A model generated the notes under the pieces. It saw only the letters and a program-made list of their open reading frames with translations, did not search any database and was not told where the DNA came from. A stretch of 64,000 nucleotides of DNA from positions 57,386 to 121,385 of the forward strand of contig UCIA01000009.1 in assembly GCA_900472295.1 (NCBI GenBank), in the 5' to 3' direction. The stretch comes from Hyphomicrobiales bacterium (GTDB lineage Bacteria; Pseudomonadota; Alphaproteobacteria; Rhizobiales; Rhizobiaceae). The translations under genes and the position numbers were made by a program. Positions 7,968-16,776 of the stretch are shown piece by piece (the first letter of the stretch is position 1; each line of letters begins with the position of its first letter).

Positions 7968-9275
7968 ATGACATTCGACCTCGCCGGTATCGGTATTGGC
8001 CCTTTCAATCTCAGCCTCGCCGCCCATCTCGACCAGATCGACATGGTCGAGGCGCGTTTCTTCGACCGCGCATCCAGCGTGAACTGGCATCCCGGCATGA
8101 TGCTGCCGGGTGTTGAGTTGCAAACATCGTTCCTCAAGGATCTGGTGACCGCCACGAACCCGACCAGCCCATGGTCGTTCATGGCCTATCTGGTGGCGCA
8201 GAAGCGCTTCTATGAATTCCTCAATGCCGATTTTGGGGCAATCCCGCGGCAGGAGTTCGCCAGCTACCTGGCATGGGTCGGCGACAGGCTTGCCTCGCTT
8301 CGCTTCGGTAGCGAAGTCGAGGAGGTCAATTTCGACGGCGCCGATTTCGCCTTGCGGGTTGCCGGTGAAACCGTCAAGGCGCGCAACCTTTCGGTTGCAG
8401 TCGGCCTCAAGCCAAACATACCGGGATGGGCGCAGTCGGCCTGTGGCGAGCGCTGCTTTCACAACGCCCAAGCCGCCCAGCGCGTCGACCGCCTTACGGC
8501 GAGGCGTATCGCCGTCATCGGCGGCGGCCAGAGCGGCGCCGAGGTCGTGCTGCATCTGCTGTCGCGCGAACATGCTCCCGGAACCGAGATCGAATGGATC
8601 AGCATGCGGCCGAACTTCCTGCCGCTCGACGATTCCCCGTTCACCGATGAGCTGTTCACGCCGCAATATGTCGACAGTTTTCTCGCCCTGCCCCAGGGCC
8701 GGCGCGAGGCCATCCTTGAACAGCAGATACTGGCCGGCGACGGCGCCTCGACCGGCACCCTCCAGGCTATCTACAAGCGGCTTTACATGATCCGGCACTT
8801 CTCGAAGGAGGCCATGAGCGTCGACCTGTCGCCGCATCGCGAGGTGCTCAGCGTGACACGCGACGGCAATGAGTTCCGGCTCGTCATGCGCAACGGTTTC
8901 GACGGCGCCATCGAGACGCGCACCGTCGATGCCGTCATCCTGGCGACCGGCTATGCCTTCGCCGTTCCTGAATGCATGTCGCCCCTCCTGGATAGCATCT
9001 CACTGGACGAGCGCGGCCACTATCGGCTCAACGCGAGCTTCGAAGTGGGGTGGGATGGCCCGGATGACCGGCGGATCTACGCGCTCAATGCCGGCCGCCT
9101 CAGCCATGGCATAGCCGAACCCCAGCTCAGCCTGATGGCATGGCGCAGCGCCACCATCGTGAACTCCCTGCTTGGCAGGAATCATTTCGACCTCGAATTG
9201 CCAACTCCGCCCGTGGGGTGGAGTTCGCGGCGCGTGGCCAACATGCAAAGCCTGCGGTCGGCGGAACGCGGGTAG
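7968..9275 (+). CDS. iucD: L-lysine N6-monooxygenase-like flavoprotein (IucD type)
   Basis: A 435-residue flavin-dependent amine N-hydroxylase. The FAD site GIGIGPFNLSLA is at residues 7-18, followed by WHPGMMLPGVELQTSFLKDL, an NADPH-binding VIGGGQSGAE in the middle, an ATGYAF segment and a closing HGIAEPQLSLMAWRSA, all diagnostic of the IucD/PvdA/RhbE family. IucD hydroxylates lysine; RhbE acts on 1,3-diaminopropane. No rhbA- or rhbB-like gene (diamine supply) is present in the window, which favours lysine and hence an aerobactin-like product, though such genes could lie elsewhere. The ATG at 7968 has GGAG ten bases upstream; a TTG at 7959 overlapping the iucC stop is the alternative start. 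It is the last gene of the operon. Confidence 0.87.
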   Translation: MTFDLAGIGIGPFNLSLAAHLDQIDMVEARFFDRASSVNWHPGMMLPGVELQTSFLKDLVTATNPTSPWSFMAYLVAQKRFYEFLNADFGAIPRQEFASYLAWVGDRLASLRFGSEVEEVNFDGADFALRVAGETVKARNLSVAVGLKPNIPGWAQSACGERCFHNAQAAQRVDRLTARRIAVIGGGQSGAEVVLHLLSREHAPGTEIEWISMRPNFLPLDDSPFTDELFTPQYVDSFLALPQGRREAILEQQILAGDGASTGTLQAIYKRLYMIRHFSKEAMSVDLSPHREVLSVTRDGNEFRLVMRNGFDGAIETRTVDAVILATGYAFAVPECMSPLLDSISLDERGHYRLNASFEVGWDGPDDRRIYALNAGRLSHGIAEPQLSLMAWRSATIVNSLLGRNHFDLELPTPPVGWSSRRVANMQSLRSAERG

Positions 9276-10046
9276 CCGAGATTAGCCGCTGAGACGGTCA
9301 TCGTAGTTTGCCAGTCGGGATGGCAGGCAGCAACGACGTCGTCGCGCCGATGGTCGATGTCTGTATTGTGACGAGTGAGTCTGCTGCTTGGAATGGGAGC
9401 GAAGCAGGCAGCGAAGGCGACGGTGGGCAGGGCGACAGGGGCCCGAGGCCGCCAGATAGAGAGAGCTCTCACCATTTGGCCTGTCTGGCGCCATCGGGTC
9501 TCCAATGTGCCGGCCCTCCAGCTTCTTCCGCCCGAGAGCTCACCCGGAGGATCACGGCCTTCTGCGGCGAGAGGAAGCCCCTAGCACGGCCCCGGCTGCC
9601 GGTTCGGAATGGTTGCTGCCACGTGCCATGGCTGGAAATCGGTGGGGCTGCCGGGCCTAGACAGTTATCCGTTGCGAGGACATAAATCGCGCCCGAGTTA
9701 GGGAGCCACTGATGACTTGTCGCGTCTGGTCATGTCGAATCTCCTAGCTTGGCCGTTGTGGCGCGCTATTGCGGCCGTTCTGAGCAGGACAATCGACGAT
9801 TTCGGGAGGCTACGGAGTTAGCAAATGTTAAGAGATATTGTTCGAGATCTGCGGCCCTGTCAGACGCTGGGCACCGACTTGTCGCGGCGCTCGACGATGT
9901 AGATGTGGTCGGCGGCCAGCACGACATCGCCATGCTAGTTGATCACCAAACCGGCTGCCTTATCCCTGCGTCGATCCTCGGTAGCCGAGCTCGATTGACA
10001 GTACCCCATTCATATTCGAACAAAGCTTTTTGTGGTAGCGCCCTAG
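9276..10046. other. Long intergenic stretch without an intact gene
   Basis: Nearly 800 bases between iucD and the amidohydrolase gene. Open frames here are short, lack ribosome sites and have no recognisable domains. The right half is less GC-rich than its surroundings. On the minus strand 9934-9860 reads HGDVVLAADHIYIVERRDK and four more residues to a TGA, with protein-like composition, but an in-frame TAG lies just upstream, so it may be the remnant of a lost gene. I see no transposase motif, terminal repeat or RNA gene. Confidence 0.5.
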
Positions 10047-10062
10047 CCGAAAGCGCTTTCGG
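10047..10062. promoter_or_regulatory. Perfect 16-bp palindrome resembling a LacI-family operator
   Basis: CCGAAAGCGCTTTCGG is a perfect palindrome with the central CG step and A/T flanks typical of LacI/GalR-family operators. It ends 50 bases before the start of the amidohydrolase gene, where a repressor would block transcription. No LacI-family gene is in the window, so the regulator would be encoded elsewhere. The palindrome is seen; the binding family is inferred. Confidence 0.55.
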
Positions 10063-10112
10063 ATGAGGGCATGTATGCGCCATCTGAAATCACCGAGGAG
10101 GACAGCGTTATC

Positions 10113-10949
10113 ATGATCATCGACACACATCTGCACCTGATCGACCTGTCGGCGTTGCGTTATCCCTGGCTTGGCGGCGCGCCGGCGCTCAATCGTGATT
10201 TTTCGCATGAGGAGTATGCGACCCAGGCCCGCCGTGCCGGCATCGAAGCCGCCCTGCATATGGAGGTCGATGTCGATCAAGCCGACATCGAGGTCGAGAC
10301 CAACCACGTGAAAGCGCAATCGCTGGAGAAGGGCAGTCTGCTGCGCGGCGCGATCGCCGCCTGCCGTCCGGAGGAGGCCGGCTTTGCCGCCTATCTCGAA
10401 CGCCAGCAGGCCGATCCCTTCGTCAAGGGTTTCCGCCGCGTGCTGCACGTCATGCCGGACGAGCTCTCGGACGCGGCGCTGTTTCGCGAGAACATCAAGC
10501 GGCTTTCCGGCACCGGCCTGACCTTCGATCTCGTCGTGCTGCCGCATCAGATTCCGCGGGCGATTGCACTCGCCGATCTCGCGCCCGACGTCCAGTTCGT
10601 GCTCGACCATTGCGGCGTGCCCGATATCAAAGGGGGCGTCGAGCACCCATGGCGCGAACATATGACCGAGATCGCGCAACGTCCCAATGTCATAGGCAAG
10701 ATTTCGGGCGTCGTGGCCTATGCGGACGCCGGCTCATGGAGTGTCGAGAGCTTGCGCCCCTATGTCGAACACACGATCGGGTCTTTCGGCTGGGACCGTG
10801 TGGTCTGGGGCAGCGACTGGCCGGTGTGCACGCTTGGCGGGGGGCTCGCGACCTGGGTGGCGGCGACACACGCGCTGATCGCGGGCGCCAGCCCCGAGGA
10901 GAGGGCGAAACTGCTGTCGGGCAATGCCAGGCGGATGTGGAAGCTGTAG
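10113..10949 (+). CDS. Amidohydrolase-superfamily lactonase (L-fuconolactonase-like)
   Basis: A 278-residue TIM-barrel amidohydrolase. It begins with the metal-binding DTHLHLIDLSALRYPWL (HxH), has a mid-protein FVLDHCGVPDIKGG, and ends with VVWGSDWPVC carrying the late catalytic aspartate. This is the COG3618 group that includes L-fuconolactonase and related sugar-lactone and pyrone hydrolases, which open aldonolactones in the cytoplasm. The start at 10113 is chosen for the GAGGAGGA site about ten bases upstream; an ATG at 10071 would add fourteen atypical residues. With the SDR dehydrogenase and mannonate dehydratase that follow, it fits an oxidative route from an aldose through lactone and aldonate to a keto-deoxy acid. 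The specific sugar is not determinable from sequence. Confidence 0.78.
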   Translation: MIIDTHLHLIDLSALRYPWLGGAPALNRDFSHEEYATQARRAGIEAALHMEVDVDQADIEVETNHVKAQSLEKGSLLRGAIAACRPEEAGFAAYLERQQADPFVKGFRRVLHVMPDELSDAALFRENIKRLSGTGLTFDLVVLPHQIPRAIALADLAPDVQFVLDHCGVPDIKGGVEHPWREHMTEIAQRPNVIGKISGVVAYADAGSWSVESLRPYVEHTIGSFGWDRVVWGSDWPVCTLGGGLATWVAATHALIAGASPEERAKLLSGNARRMWKL

Positions 10950-11004
10950 CGCGGCCGGACAAGGCTCACGATTGCCTGCAAGCGTGCAGAACGCCATCGC
11001 GGCG

Positions 11005-11790
11005 CTACTTCACGCCGATACCGGCGGTAAGGCCGCCATCGATCCTGTAGTCGGAACCGGTGCAGAAGCCGGCCTTGGACGAGCACAGGAAGGCGATGAG
11101 TTCCGCCACTTCCTCCGGCTCACCGATGCGGCCTAGCGGATGCGCCGCGCCGAAGCGTTTGTAGGCTTCTTCGACATCGGCATCGCTGCCATTGTCGCCG
11201 CGTGCGGCCTTCTCCAGGATCGGCGTGCGGATCGAGCCCGGGCTCACCGAATTGACGCGAATGCCTGATGCCGCGTAGTCGAGCGCCAGCGAGCGGGTCA
11301 GCGTGTGGATGGCGCCCTTGGTCGTGGCATAGGCGGCGACGTTCTGCTGGCAGGCAAAGCCCTGCACCGAAGCGACGTTGACGATGGCGCCGCCGCCGCG
11401 CTTGATCATTTCCGGAATGCCGAAATGGGCGGTCAGGTAGATCGAACCGACATTGACCGTCATCGTCCGGTTCCAGGTTTCCCAGTCCGTCGTCGTCGCG
11501 GTTCCGTAGGGATGCACCGCGGCGGAATTGACGATGACATCGATGCCGCCGAATTTCGCCACGCCGGCCGCGACCGCGTCACGCACCTGGTCGGAAATGG
11601 AGACGTCGGTGTCGATGACCAGCGCTACGGCTCCGGCGCTTTCCAGTTGCGCTTTCATCGCCGCATTGGCGACGCGGTCGATGCCGCAGGCGATGATGGC
11701 AGCACCTCCGGCCGCAAGGCGTCTGGCGGTCGCCAGGCCGATTCCGGTGGTCCCGGTCACCAATGCCACCTTGCCCTCGAAATCCTTCAT
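11005..11790 (-). CDS. Short-chain dehydrogenase/reductase
   Basis: A classical SDR of 261 residues: nucleotide-binding TGTTGIG (about residues 12-18), the active-site YATTK pair, a serine in NVASVQ and the C-terminal SDYRIDGGLTAG. The usual NNAG reads NSAA, a tolerated variant. NAD(P)-dependent oxidation of a sugar or reduction of a keto-sugar acid is expected. The start at 11790 (MKDFEGKVALVTG) is favoured by an AAGGA site about ten bases upstream; the ATG at 11811 is the alternative. It diverges from the mannonate dehydratase gene across a 99-base region with a FadR-type operator-like palindrome, and converges with the lactonase. A mannonate oxidoreductase (UxuB-like) or an aldose dehydrogenase are both plausible. 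Confidence 0.78.
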   Translation of the reverse strand: MKDFEGKVALVTGTTGIGLATARRLAAGGAAIIACGIDRVANAAMKAQLESAGAVALVIDTDVSISDQVRDAVAAGVAKFGGIDVIVNSAAVHPYGTATTTDWETWNRTMTVNVGSIYLTAHFGIPEMIKRGGGAIVNVASVQGFACQQNVAAYATTKGAIHTLTRSLALDYAASGIRVNSVSPGSIRTPILEKAARGDNGSDADVEEAYKRFGAAHPLGRIGEPEEVAELIAFLCSSKAGFCTGSDYRIDGGLTAGIGVK

Positions 11791-11844
11791 TGCGGGAATT
11801 CCTTCATTCACTTTCGAAAACCGGTTCTAGTTTGACACTCATCG

Positions 11845-11855
11845 TTGTCCAACAA
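11845..11855. promoter_or_regulatory. FadR/FCD-type operator-like palindrome
   Basis: TTGTCCAACAA fits the TnGTnnnACnA pattern bound by FCD-class GntR regulators, which often control hexuronate and sugar-acid genes. It lies 35 bases upstream of the mannonate dehydratase and 55 bases from the divergent SDR start, so one bound regulator could control both. Short motif, so the call is tentative. Confidence 0.4.
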
Positions 11856-11889
11856 TAGGTTGCCGTTCTCTCGAAAAAAGGAATCGGCA

Positions 11890-13074
11890 ATGGAACAGTG
11901 CTGGCGCTGGTATGGTCCGGATGATCCGGTGACGCTCGATCATGTCAAGCAGGCCGGCGCTACCGGCATCGTCTCGGCGCTTCACCACATTTATGACGGC
12001 AGGGCGTGGCCTGAAGCCGAAGTGCTGGAGCGCAAGCGCGTCATCGAAGCGGCTGGCTTGACCTGGTCGGTTGTCGAGAGCATCCCGGTCCACAATTCCT
12101 TCAAGATCGGCGCGCCGGAACGCGAGCGCTATGCCGGCTATTATCGCGACTCAATCCGCGCGCTGGCCAAGGCCGGCATCGCCACGATCTGCTACAATTT
12201 CATGCCCGTGGTCGACTGGACCCGCACCGATCTCGCCTACCGGCTGCCGACGACAGGCTATGCCTTGCGTTTCGACGCGATCGATTTCGCCGCCTATGAT
12301 TTGTTCGTGCTGAAGCGCAAGAACGGTGCGGCTAGCTATACGCCGGCGCGTATCGCCGAGGCGGAAGCGCGGCTGAAGGAATTGGCGCCTGAGAAGATCG
12401 GCCAGATCGAGCGTAATCTCATTGCCGGCCTGCCGGCGACCGAGCGCAAATATGACCGCGACAGTTTTCGCGAGGCGCTTGCCGACTATGACGGGATCGG
12501 GCCGAAAGAGCTGCGCGACAACCTCGCCTGGTTCCTGCGCGAGATCATCCCGGCGGCAGAAGAGGAAGGGGTGCGCATGTGTATCCACCCCGACGATCCG
12601 CCGTTTTCGCTCTACGGCCTGCCGCGCGTCGTTTCGACCGCGCAGGATGCGCGTTTCATCCTCGAGGCCGTCGACAGCCAGGCCAATGGGCTGACGTTCT
12701 GCACCGGTTCCTACGGCACGCGCGCCGACAACGACATTGTCGCCATGGTCAAGGAATTTGCGGACCGCATCCATTTTGCCCATCTGCGCAACATCACCAT
12801 CGAGGAGGACGGCTCGTTCCATGAGGCCGAGCATCTCGAAGGCGGCACCGACATGGCACATGTCATCCTGGCGCTGATGCAAGAGGAGGCGCGCCGCCGC
12901 AAGGAGGGCCGCGCCGACTGGCAAATCCCGATGCGGCCGGACCACGGTCATCTGCTCGCCGACGACATCGGCAAGACAAGGATCAATCCGGGTTACTCAC
13001 TGATCGGCCGGCTGAAAGGCCTCGCCGAACTGCGCGGTATTATGCGTGCCGTGGAAAAGTTCGAGCTGGCTTGA
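11890..13074 (+). CDS. uxuA: D-mannonate dehydratase
   Basis: A 394-residue protein matching the UxuA family, TIM-barrel enzymes that convert D-mannonate to 2-keto-3-deoxy-D-gluconate in glucuronate catabolism. Family features in order: the opening [57 protein letters not shown], the metal-site region [33 protein letters not shown] and the C-terminal [12 protein letters not shown]. Length equals the E. coli enzyme. The ATG at 11890 has AAAGGA about ten bases upstream. No uxaC or classical uxuB lies beside it; instead a lactonase-like hydrolase and an SDR do, suggesting that mannonate may here be reached from a sugar lactone or reduced by an SDR-type UxuB. The family assignment is strong. Confidence 0.92.
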   Translation: MEQCWRWYGPDDPVTLDHVKQAGATGIVSALHHIYDGRAWPEAEVLERKRVIEAAGLTWSVVESIPVHNSFKIGAPERERYAGYYRDSIRALAKAGIATICYNFMPVVDWTRTDLAYRLPTTGYALRFDAIDFAAYDLFVLKRKNGAASYTPARIAEAEARLKELAPEKIGQIERNLIAGLPATERKYDRDSFREALADYDGIGPKELRDNLAWFLREIIPAAEEEGVRMCIHPDDPPFSLYGLPRVVSTAQDARFILEAVDSQANGLTFCTGSYGTRADNDIVAMVKEFADRIHFAHLRNITIEEDGSFHEAEHLEGGTDMAHVILALMQEEARRRKEGRADWQIPMRPDHGHLLADDIGKTRINPGYSLIGRLKGLAELRGIMRAVEKFELA

Positions 13075-13084
13075 GTGCAGGCCC

Positions 13085-13185
13085 TAAAGCGCGTCGCGCT
13101 GAAACGGATTCATGCGACGCGCTTTAAGTCTTTGTTTTGGTGCATGTCGTTATCCCAGAGCCGCGGCACACTTCTGGGCGACATG
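13085..13185. repeat. Rhizobial intergenic palindromic repeat
   Basis: Two nested palindromes fill the gap between uxuA and the sensor kinase gene. TAAAGCGCGTCGC at 13085-13097 pairs exactly with 13114-13126, and CATGTCG at 13143-13149 pairs with CGACATG at 13179-13185, with CCCAGA/TCTGGG inside. I recognise this layout as a repeat seen many times in Mesorhizobium intergenic regions. It may also end transcription between the convergent genes. Copy number must be checked genome-wide. Confidence 0.7.
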
Positions 13186-13187
13186 TA

Positions 13188-14585
13188 TTAAAGCCGCGGC
13201 AAGGTCACCGCGGCACGAAGGCCGGGGTTGTTCGGCGACAGCACGATGTCGCCACCGTGATGGCGGATAATTGCCCGGGCGATCGAGAGCCCGAGACCAA
13301 CCCCGCCGGTCTCGCGGCTGCGTGACTGCTCCAGCCGATAGAAGGGCGCAAACACTTGCTCGATTTCCGCCGGCGGGATGCCCGGACCCTTGTCGTCGAC
13401 CACTATGTCCACGGTGGATGGGCTGGATACCAGCCTCACCGAGGCGTGGCCGCCATAGCGCAACGCGTTCTCGATCAGGTTGCGGACCGCGCGTTTGATG
13501 CCGTCGGGCCGGCAGCGATAGGCGAGGGGGTCGCCTTCGACGAACTCCACTTCGTGACCGATCTCGGACAGATCTTCGCAGAGGCTCTCGACCAGTGCAT
13601 TGAGGTCCACGGTTCGCGTATCCTCGACCGCCGCTTCGTCCTTGGCGAAGGACAGCGTCGCTTCGGTCATGGTCTGCATTTCGGCGATCGTGGCCAGGAT
13701 TTTTTGCTGCAATTCCTCGTCGGCGATGAATTCGGCGCGCAGCCGCAATGTGGTCAAGGGCGTTCTCAGATCATGGCCGATCGCCGCCAGCATCTTGGTT
13801 CGGTCGTCGACGAAACGCCGCAGACGCGATTGCATGCGGTTGAACGCTTCGCACAGCCGGCGGATATCGTCCGGGCCGGCTTCCGGAATGGTGGCTATCG
13901 CCTCGCCACGGCCGATGGCCTCGGCCGATTTTGTCAGCTCGCGCAACGGACGGGCAATCCGGTTGGCGAAGAAGACACCGATCGCGCAGAGCACCAGGCC
14001 GGTAATGGCAATCGAAAGCAGCGACTGCGCCCGCCAGAGGTCGAAGGTCAGCGGTTTATAAAGGGCGGCGTTCAGCCACAGATTGCCCTTCAGCGGCGTG
14101 ACCAGGCCCATGCCGTCCGAGCCACTGAAATTGAGGGCGCTCGCCGGCCTGGAAATCGTCCACAGGGGCGAGTCCAGATTGCTCCATGCCGTGACCGACG
14201 AATCCTTTGCATCGGGGGTAAGAGCCGGTTGCTGCGACGTCGAATCCTGGGCAAGGATTTCCGATAGCGGCTGATGCAGGTAGAAGATCGCCCGCTGATA
14301 CCAGTCGCTGGTGTTGCCTGCGCGCGGGTCGGTATCGGAAATCCAGTATCTCATGTAGCTCGTAGCACTTGCCAGGAGAACATTGCGTCTCATATCGGCC
14401 GGCATTGAATCGAGCACTTCGGCGAGCGTCGCGGTGCGGCTGATCAATTCACTTTGCACGGCCTCGCGCAGCGTGTTGCGCCGCTCGTTCCAGGCATAGG
14501 TGAAGGACATGCATTGCCCGATGACCAGGGCAAACAACATGAAGCCGATGAACTGCCAGGCAAGGCTTCTCTTCCACCAATTCAT
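13188..14585 (-). CDS. Two-component sensor histidine kinase, EnvZ type
   Basis: 465 residues: transmembrane helix near 9-29, a periplasmic sensor region to about 185, a second helix near 186-206, a HAMP linker, the dimerisation domain with phosphoacceptor His271 in AAIGHDLRTPLTTLR, then an ATPase domain with N box NLIENALRYGG, G1 DKGPGIP and G2 GGVGLGLSIA. It autophosphorylates and passes phosphate to the OmpR-type regulator encoded just upstream. Its ATG overlaps the regulator's stop by four bases, so the two are translationally coupled. The RND pump genes diverge from this pair, so control of efflux in response to an envelope signal is a reasonable inference; the signal is unknown. All catalytic motifs look intact. 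Confidence 0.9.
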   Translation of the reverse strand: MNWWKRSLAWQFIGFMLFALVIGQCMSFTYAWNERRNTLREAVQSELISRTATLAEVLDSMPADMRRNVLLASATSYMRYWISDTDPRAGNTSDWYQRAIFYLHQPLSEILAQDSTSQQPALTPDAKDSSVTAWSNLDSPLWTISRPASALNFSGSDGMGLVTPLKGNLWLNAALYKPLTFDLWRAQSLLSIAITGLVLCAIGVFFANRIARPLRELTKSAEAIGRGEAIATIPEAGPDDIRRLCEAFNRMQSRLRRFVDDRTKMLAAIGHDLRTPLTTLRLRAEFIADEELQQKILATIAEMQTMTEATLSFAKDEAAVEDTRTVDLNALVESLCEDLSEIGHEVEFVEGDPLAYRCRPDGIKRAVRNLIENALRYGGHASVRLVSSPSTVDIVVDDKGPGIPPAEIEQVFAPFYRLEQSRSRETGGVGLGLSIARAIIRHHGGDIVLSPNNPGLRAAVTLPRL

Positions 14586-15301
14586 AGCGCTTCAACTTCG
14601 GCTACTAGGCTGTAGCCGCCTCCCCAATGGGTCTGGATGATGCCGGGGTTCTTGGGATCGGTTTCGATCTTCTTGCGCAGCCGGCTGACCTGGTTGTCGA
14701 TGCTGCGGTCGAACGGATGGGAGGATCTGCCGACCGTGAGGTCGAGCAACTGCTCCCGCGTCAGCACAAGCCTTGGGCGTTCGAGGAAGACCTTGAGGAG
14801 GCGGAACTCCGCCGTGCTCAGCGGTATGCCTACGCCGTCATTGCGCTGCAGTTCGCGCCGGCCCAGATTGAGCTGCCAATGGTCGAAACGGATGGTCTCG
14901 CTGCGCAGCATTTCGCTTTGATGCGGCAGGCTCGTCGCGCGCCGCAAAACCGCGCGCACCCGGGCGAGGAGCTCCCTGGGGTTGAACGGCTTCACCAGAT
15001 AGTCGTCGGCGCCGAGTTCGAGACCGATGATGCGATCGGTGTCCTCGGCCATCGCGGTCAGGAAAATGATCGGCAGCTGGTTGGTTGCCCTGATCTGCCG
15101 GCATACAGCCAAGCCGTCTTCGCCTGGCATCATAATGTCGAGAATGATAAGGTCCGGCGACGCCGCCTGCAGCATCTTGCGCAGCGACGGCCCGCTATCG
15201 GCAACGCTCACGCGGTAGCCGTGCTGAGACAAATATTTGCCGACGAGATCCCTGATATCGCGATGATCATCGACGACGACTATGTGCGGTTGGGCATTCA
15301 C
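14582..15301 (-). CDS. OmpR-family response regulator
   Basis: 239 residues. The receiver domain has the acidic pair in VVVDDHRD (Asp11/12), phosphoacceptor Asp55 in LIILDIMMPGEDG, a threonine in IIFLTAM and lysine in DDYLVKPFNPREL. The winged-helix output domain ends with VDNQVSRLRKKIE-like sequence and HWGGGYSLVAEV. The GTG at 15301 places the first beta-strand at residues 6-10 as is normal; an ATG at 15379 would add 26 atypical residues, and no clear ribosome site decides between them. It precedes and overlaps the kinase gene and diverges from the RND operon over about 220 bases. Confidence 0.9.
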   Translation of the reverse strand: MNAQPHIVVVDDHRDIRDLVGKYLSQHGYRVSVADSGPSLRKMLQAASPDLIILDIMMPGEDGLAVCRQIRATNQLPIIFLTAMAEDTDRIIGLELGADDYLVKPFNPRELLARVRAVLRRATSLPHQSEMLRSETIRFDHWQLNLGRRELQRNDGVGIPLSTAEFRLLKVFLERPRLVLTREQLLDLTVGRSSHPFDRSIDNQVSRLRKKIETDPKNPGIIQTHWGGGYSLVAEVEAL

Positions 15302-15371
15302 AAGCTTGGACTTGGCTGATTGAGACTGCGCCGGACTATAGTGGATTTCAGCCAAACGGCACGAACTAAAA

Positions 15372-15441
15372 TGTATCAAGCTGTCGCAAAACGCACCCTA
15401 AGCCTCTGATATATTTAGGCTCATGCTGACGGACTGATACA
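15372..15441. promoter_or_regulatory. Inverted heptamers in the response regulator / RND pump intergenic region
   Basis: TGTATCA at 15372-15378 and its complement TGATACA at 15435-15441 sit in the divergent promoter region, 63 bases apart start to start, with an AT-rich core around CTGATATATTTAGG between them. They could be binding sites for the adjacent response regulator acting on both promoters. Seven-base arms are weak evidence alone. Confidence 0.3.
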
Positions 15442-15525
15442 ATTTCAGCCGTCTGCGGCACAGCTGTGCGACAAGGCAAAACTAGCGTCCCCTCCACACA
15501 ATCGTGTTCGAGGGACAGATCAACC

Positions 15526-16767
15526 GTGAGATACCTTACCCTTCATGTCCTTGCCGCCATTTCGGCGGCGCTGCTGCTGTCGGGCTGCGAGCAGCAGGCA
15601 GCGGCTCAACGCACGCCGGCGCCTTCGGCGAAGCTTGAGGTCAACGCGCAGACGCTGCGTCCGCAGCCAGCGGCCATCACCGCCAAACTGCCGGGACGAA
15701 CCAGCGCCTATCTGGTCGCCGAAGTGCGCCCACGGGTCAGCGGCATCATCCAAAAACGCAACTTCACCGAAGGCAGCGAGATCAAGGCGGGCGACGTCCT
15801 TTACGAGATCGACCCTTCAACCCTGCAGGCGGCCTATGACACGGCGGTCGCGGCACTTCAGCATGCCGAAGGCGCCGTGCCCAATGCCGAGGCGAAGCTC
15901 GAACGCGCCCGGTCGCTGCAGACGCAGAAGATCGTCAGCGCCGAGGCGCTTGGCGACGCCGAGGTTGCCGCCTTGCAGGCGCGCGCCGATGTCGCTTCGG
16001 CAAAGGCGGCAATGGAGACGGCTCGCATCAATCTCGATTTCGCAACCATCCGCGCGCCGATCGGCGGCCGTGTCGATGCCTCTGCTGTGACCGTCGGCGC
16101 GCTGGTGACCGCGGACCAGACGACGGCGCTGACGACGATCCGCGAACTCGACCGCATCAATGTCGATCTCACCCAATCGAGCATGAACCTCTTACGGCTG
16201 CGGAAGGAAATCGCGCAAGGCCGCATCAAGGCAAACGACTACCAGATCCCCGTGCAGCTCGAGCTGGAGGACGGCACACCCTATGGCCATCAGGGCGAGT
16301 TGCAGTTCTCCAACACGGCCGTCGCCGAGACCGTCGGCACCGTGACGTTGAGGGCGGTCTTTCCAAATCCCGACCGCATCCTTTTGCCCGGCATGTATGT
16401 CCGCGCCAGCATCCAGGAAGGCACGGTGGTCGACGGCTTCCTGGTGCCGCAACGCGCCGTGTCGCGCAACCCCAGGGGCGAGCCGATCGCCAAATTCGTC
16501 AATGCCGCCGGCAAGATCGAGAGCCGTACGCTGACTGTCGATCGCATCGGCAACAGCTGGCTGGTCAGCCAGGGCGTCGCGGATGGCGACCGCATCGTTG
16601 TCGAAGGCGGCCAGCGCACGCAGGACGGTCAGAACGTCGCGGTCAACGCGGTCACCGTCGACGACGCCACCGGAGAGGTGAAGGCGGATGCCGGCGCCGG
16701 GCCGAAGCCCGCCGGCCAGGCAGCGCTGCCGCCGCGCGACGCCTTGACGATTTCATTGATCAAGTGA
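15526..16767 (+). CDS. RND efflux periplasmic adaptor lipoprotein (AcrA/MexA family)
   Basis: 413 residues. The signal peptide ends in a lipobox LLLSGC, so Cys21 would be lipidated and the protein anchored to the inner membrane facing the periplasm. The order is then the first beta-barrel/lipoyl half with LPGRTSAYLVAEVRPRVSG and IIQKRNFTEGSEIKAGDVLYEIDPS, an alpha-helical hairpin (about residues 95-155), the second lipoyl half IRAPIGGRVDASAVTVGALV, a beta-barrel, and a membrane-proximal domain. The GTG at 15526 follows an AGGGA site and gives a proper signal peptide; the frame is open further upstream. It lies nine bases before the pump gene. A TolC-type outer-membrane channel gene is not in the window, so the pair probably uses one encoded elsewhere. 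Confidence 0.9.
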   Translation: MRYLTLHVLAAISAALLLSGCEQQAAAQRTPAPSAKLEVNAQTLRPQPAAITAKLPGRTSAYLVAEVRPRVSGIIQKRNFTEGSEIKAGDVLYEIDPSTLQAAYDTAVAALQHAEGAVPNAEAKLERARSLQTQKIVSAEALGDAEVAALQARADVASAKAAMETARINLDFATIRAPIGGRVDASAVTVGALVTADQTTALTTIRELDRINVDLTQSSMNLLRLRKEIAQGRIKANDYQIPVQLELEDGTPYGHQGELQFSNTAVAETVGTVTLRAVFPNPDRILLPGMYVRASIQEGTVVDGFLVPQRAVSRNPRGEPIAKFVNAAGKIESRTLTVDRIGNSWLVSQGVADGDRIVVEGGQRTQDGQNVAVNAVTVDDATGEVKADAGAGPKPAGQAALPPRDALTISLIK

Positions 16768-16776
16768 GTTGCAGCA

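Noticed and set aside
9276..10046. Possible insertion sequence or genomic-island junction
   Set aside because: No transposase or integrase motif, terminal inverted repeats or target duplication could be found by eye.
13085..13185. CRISPR-like or small-RNA gene in the palindromic region after uxuA
   Set aside because: There are only nested inverted repeats with no regularly spaced direct repeats, and the layout matches a known type of dispersed rhizobial repeat.
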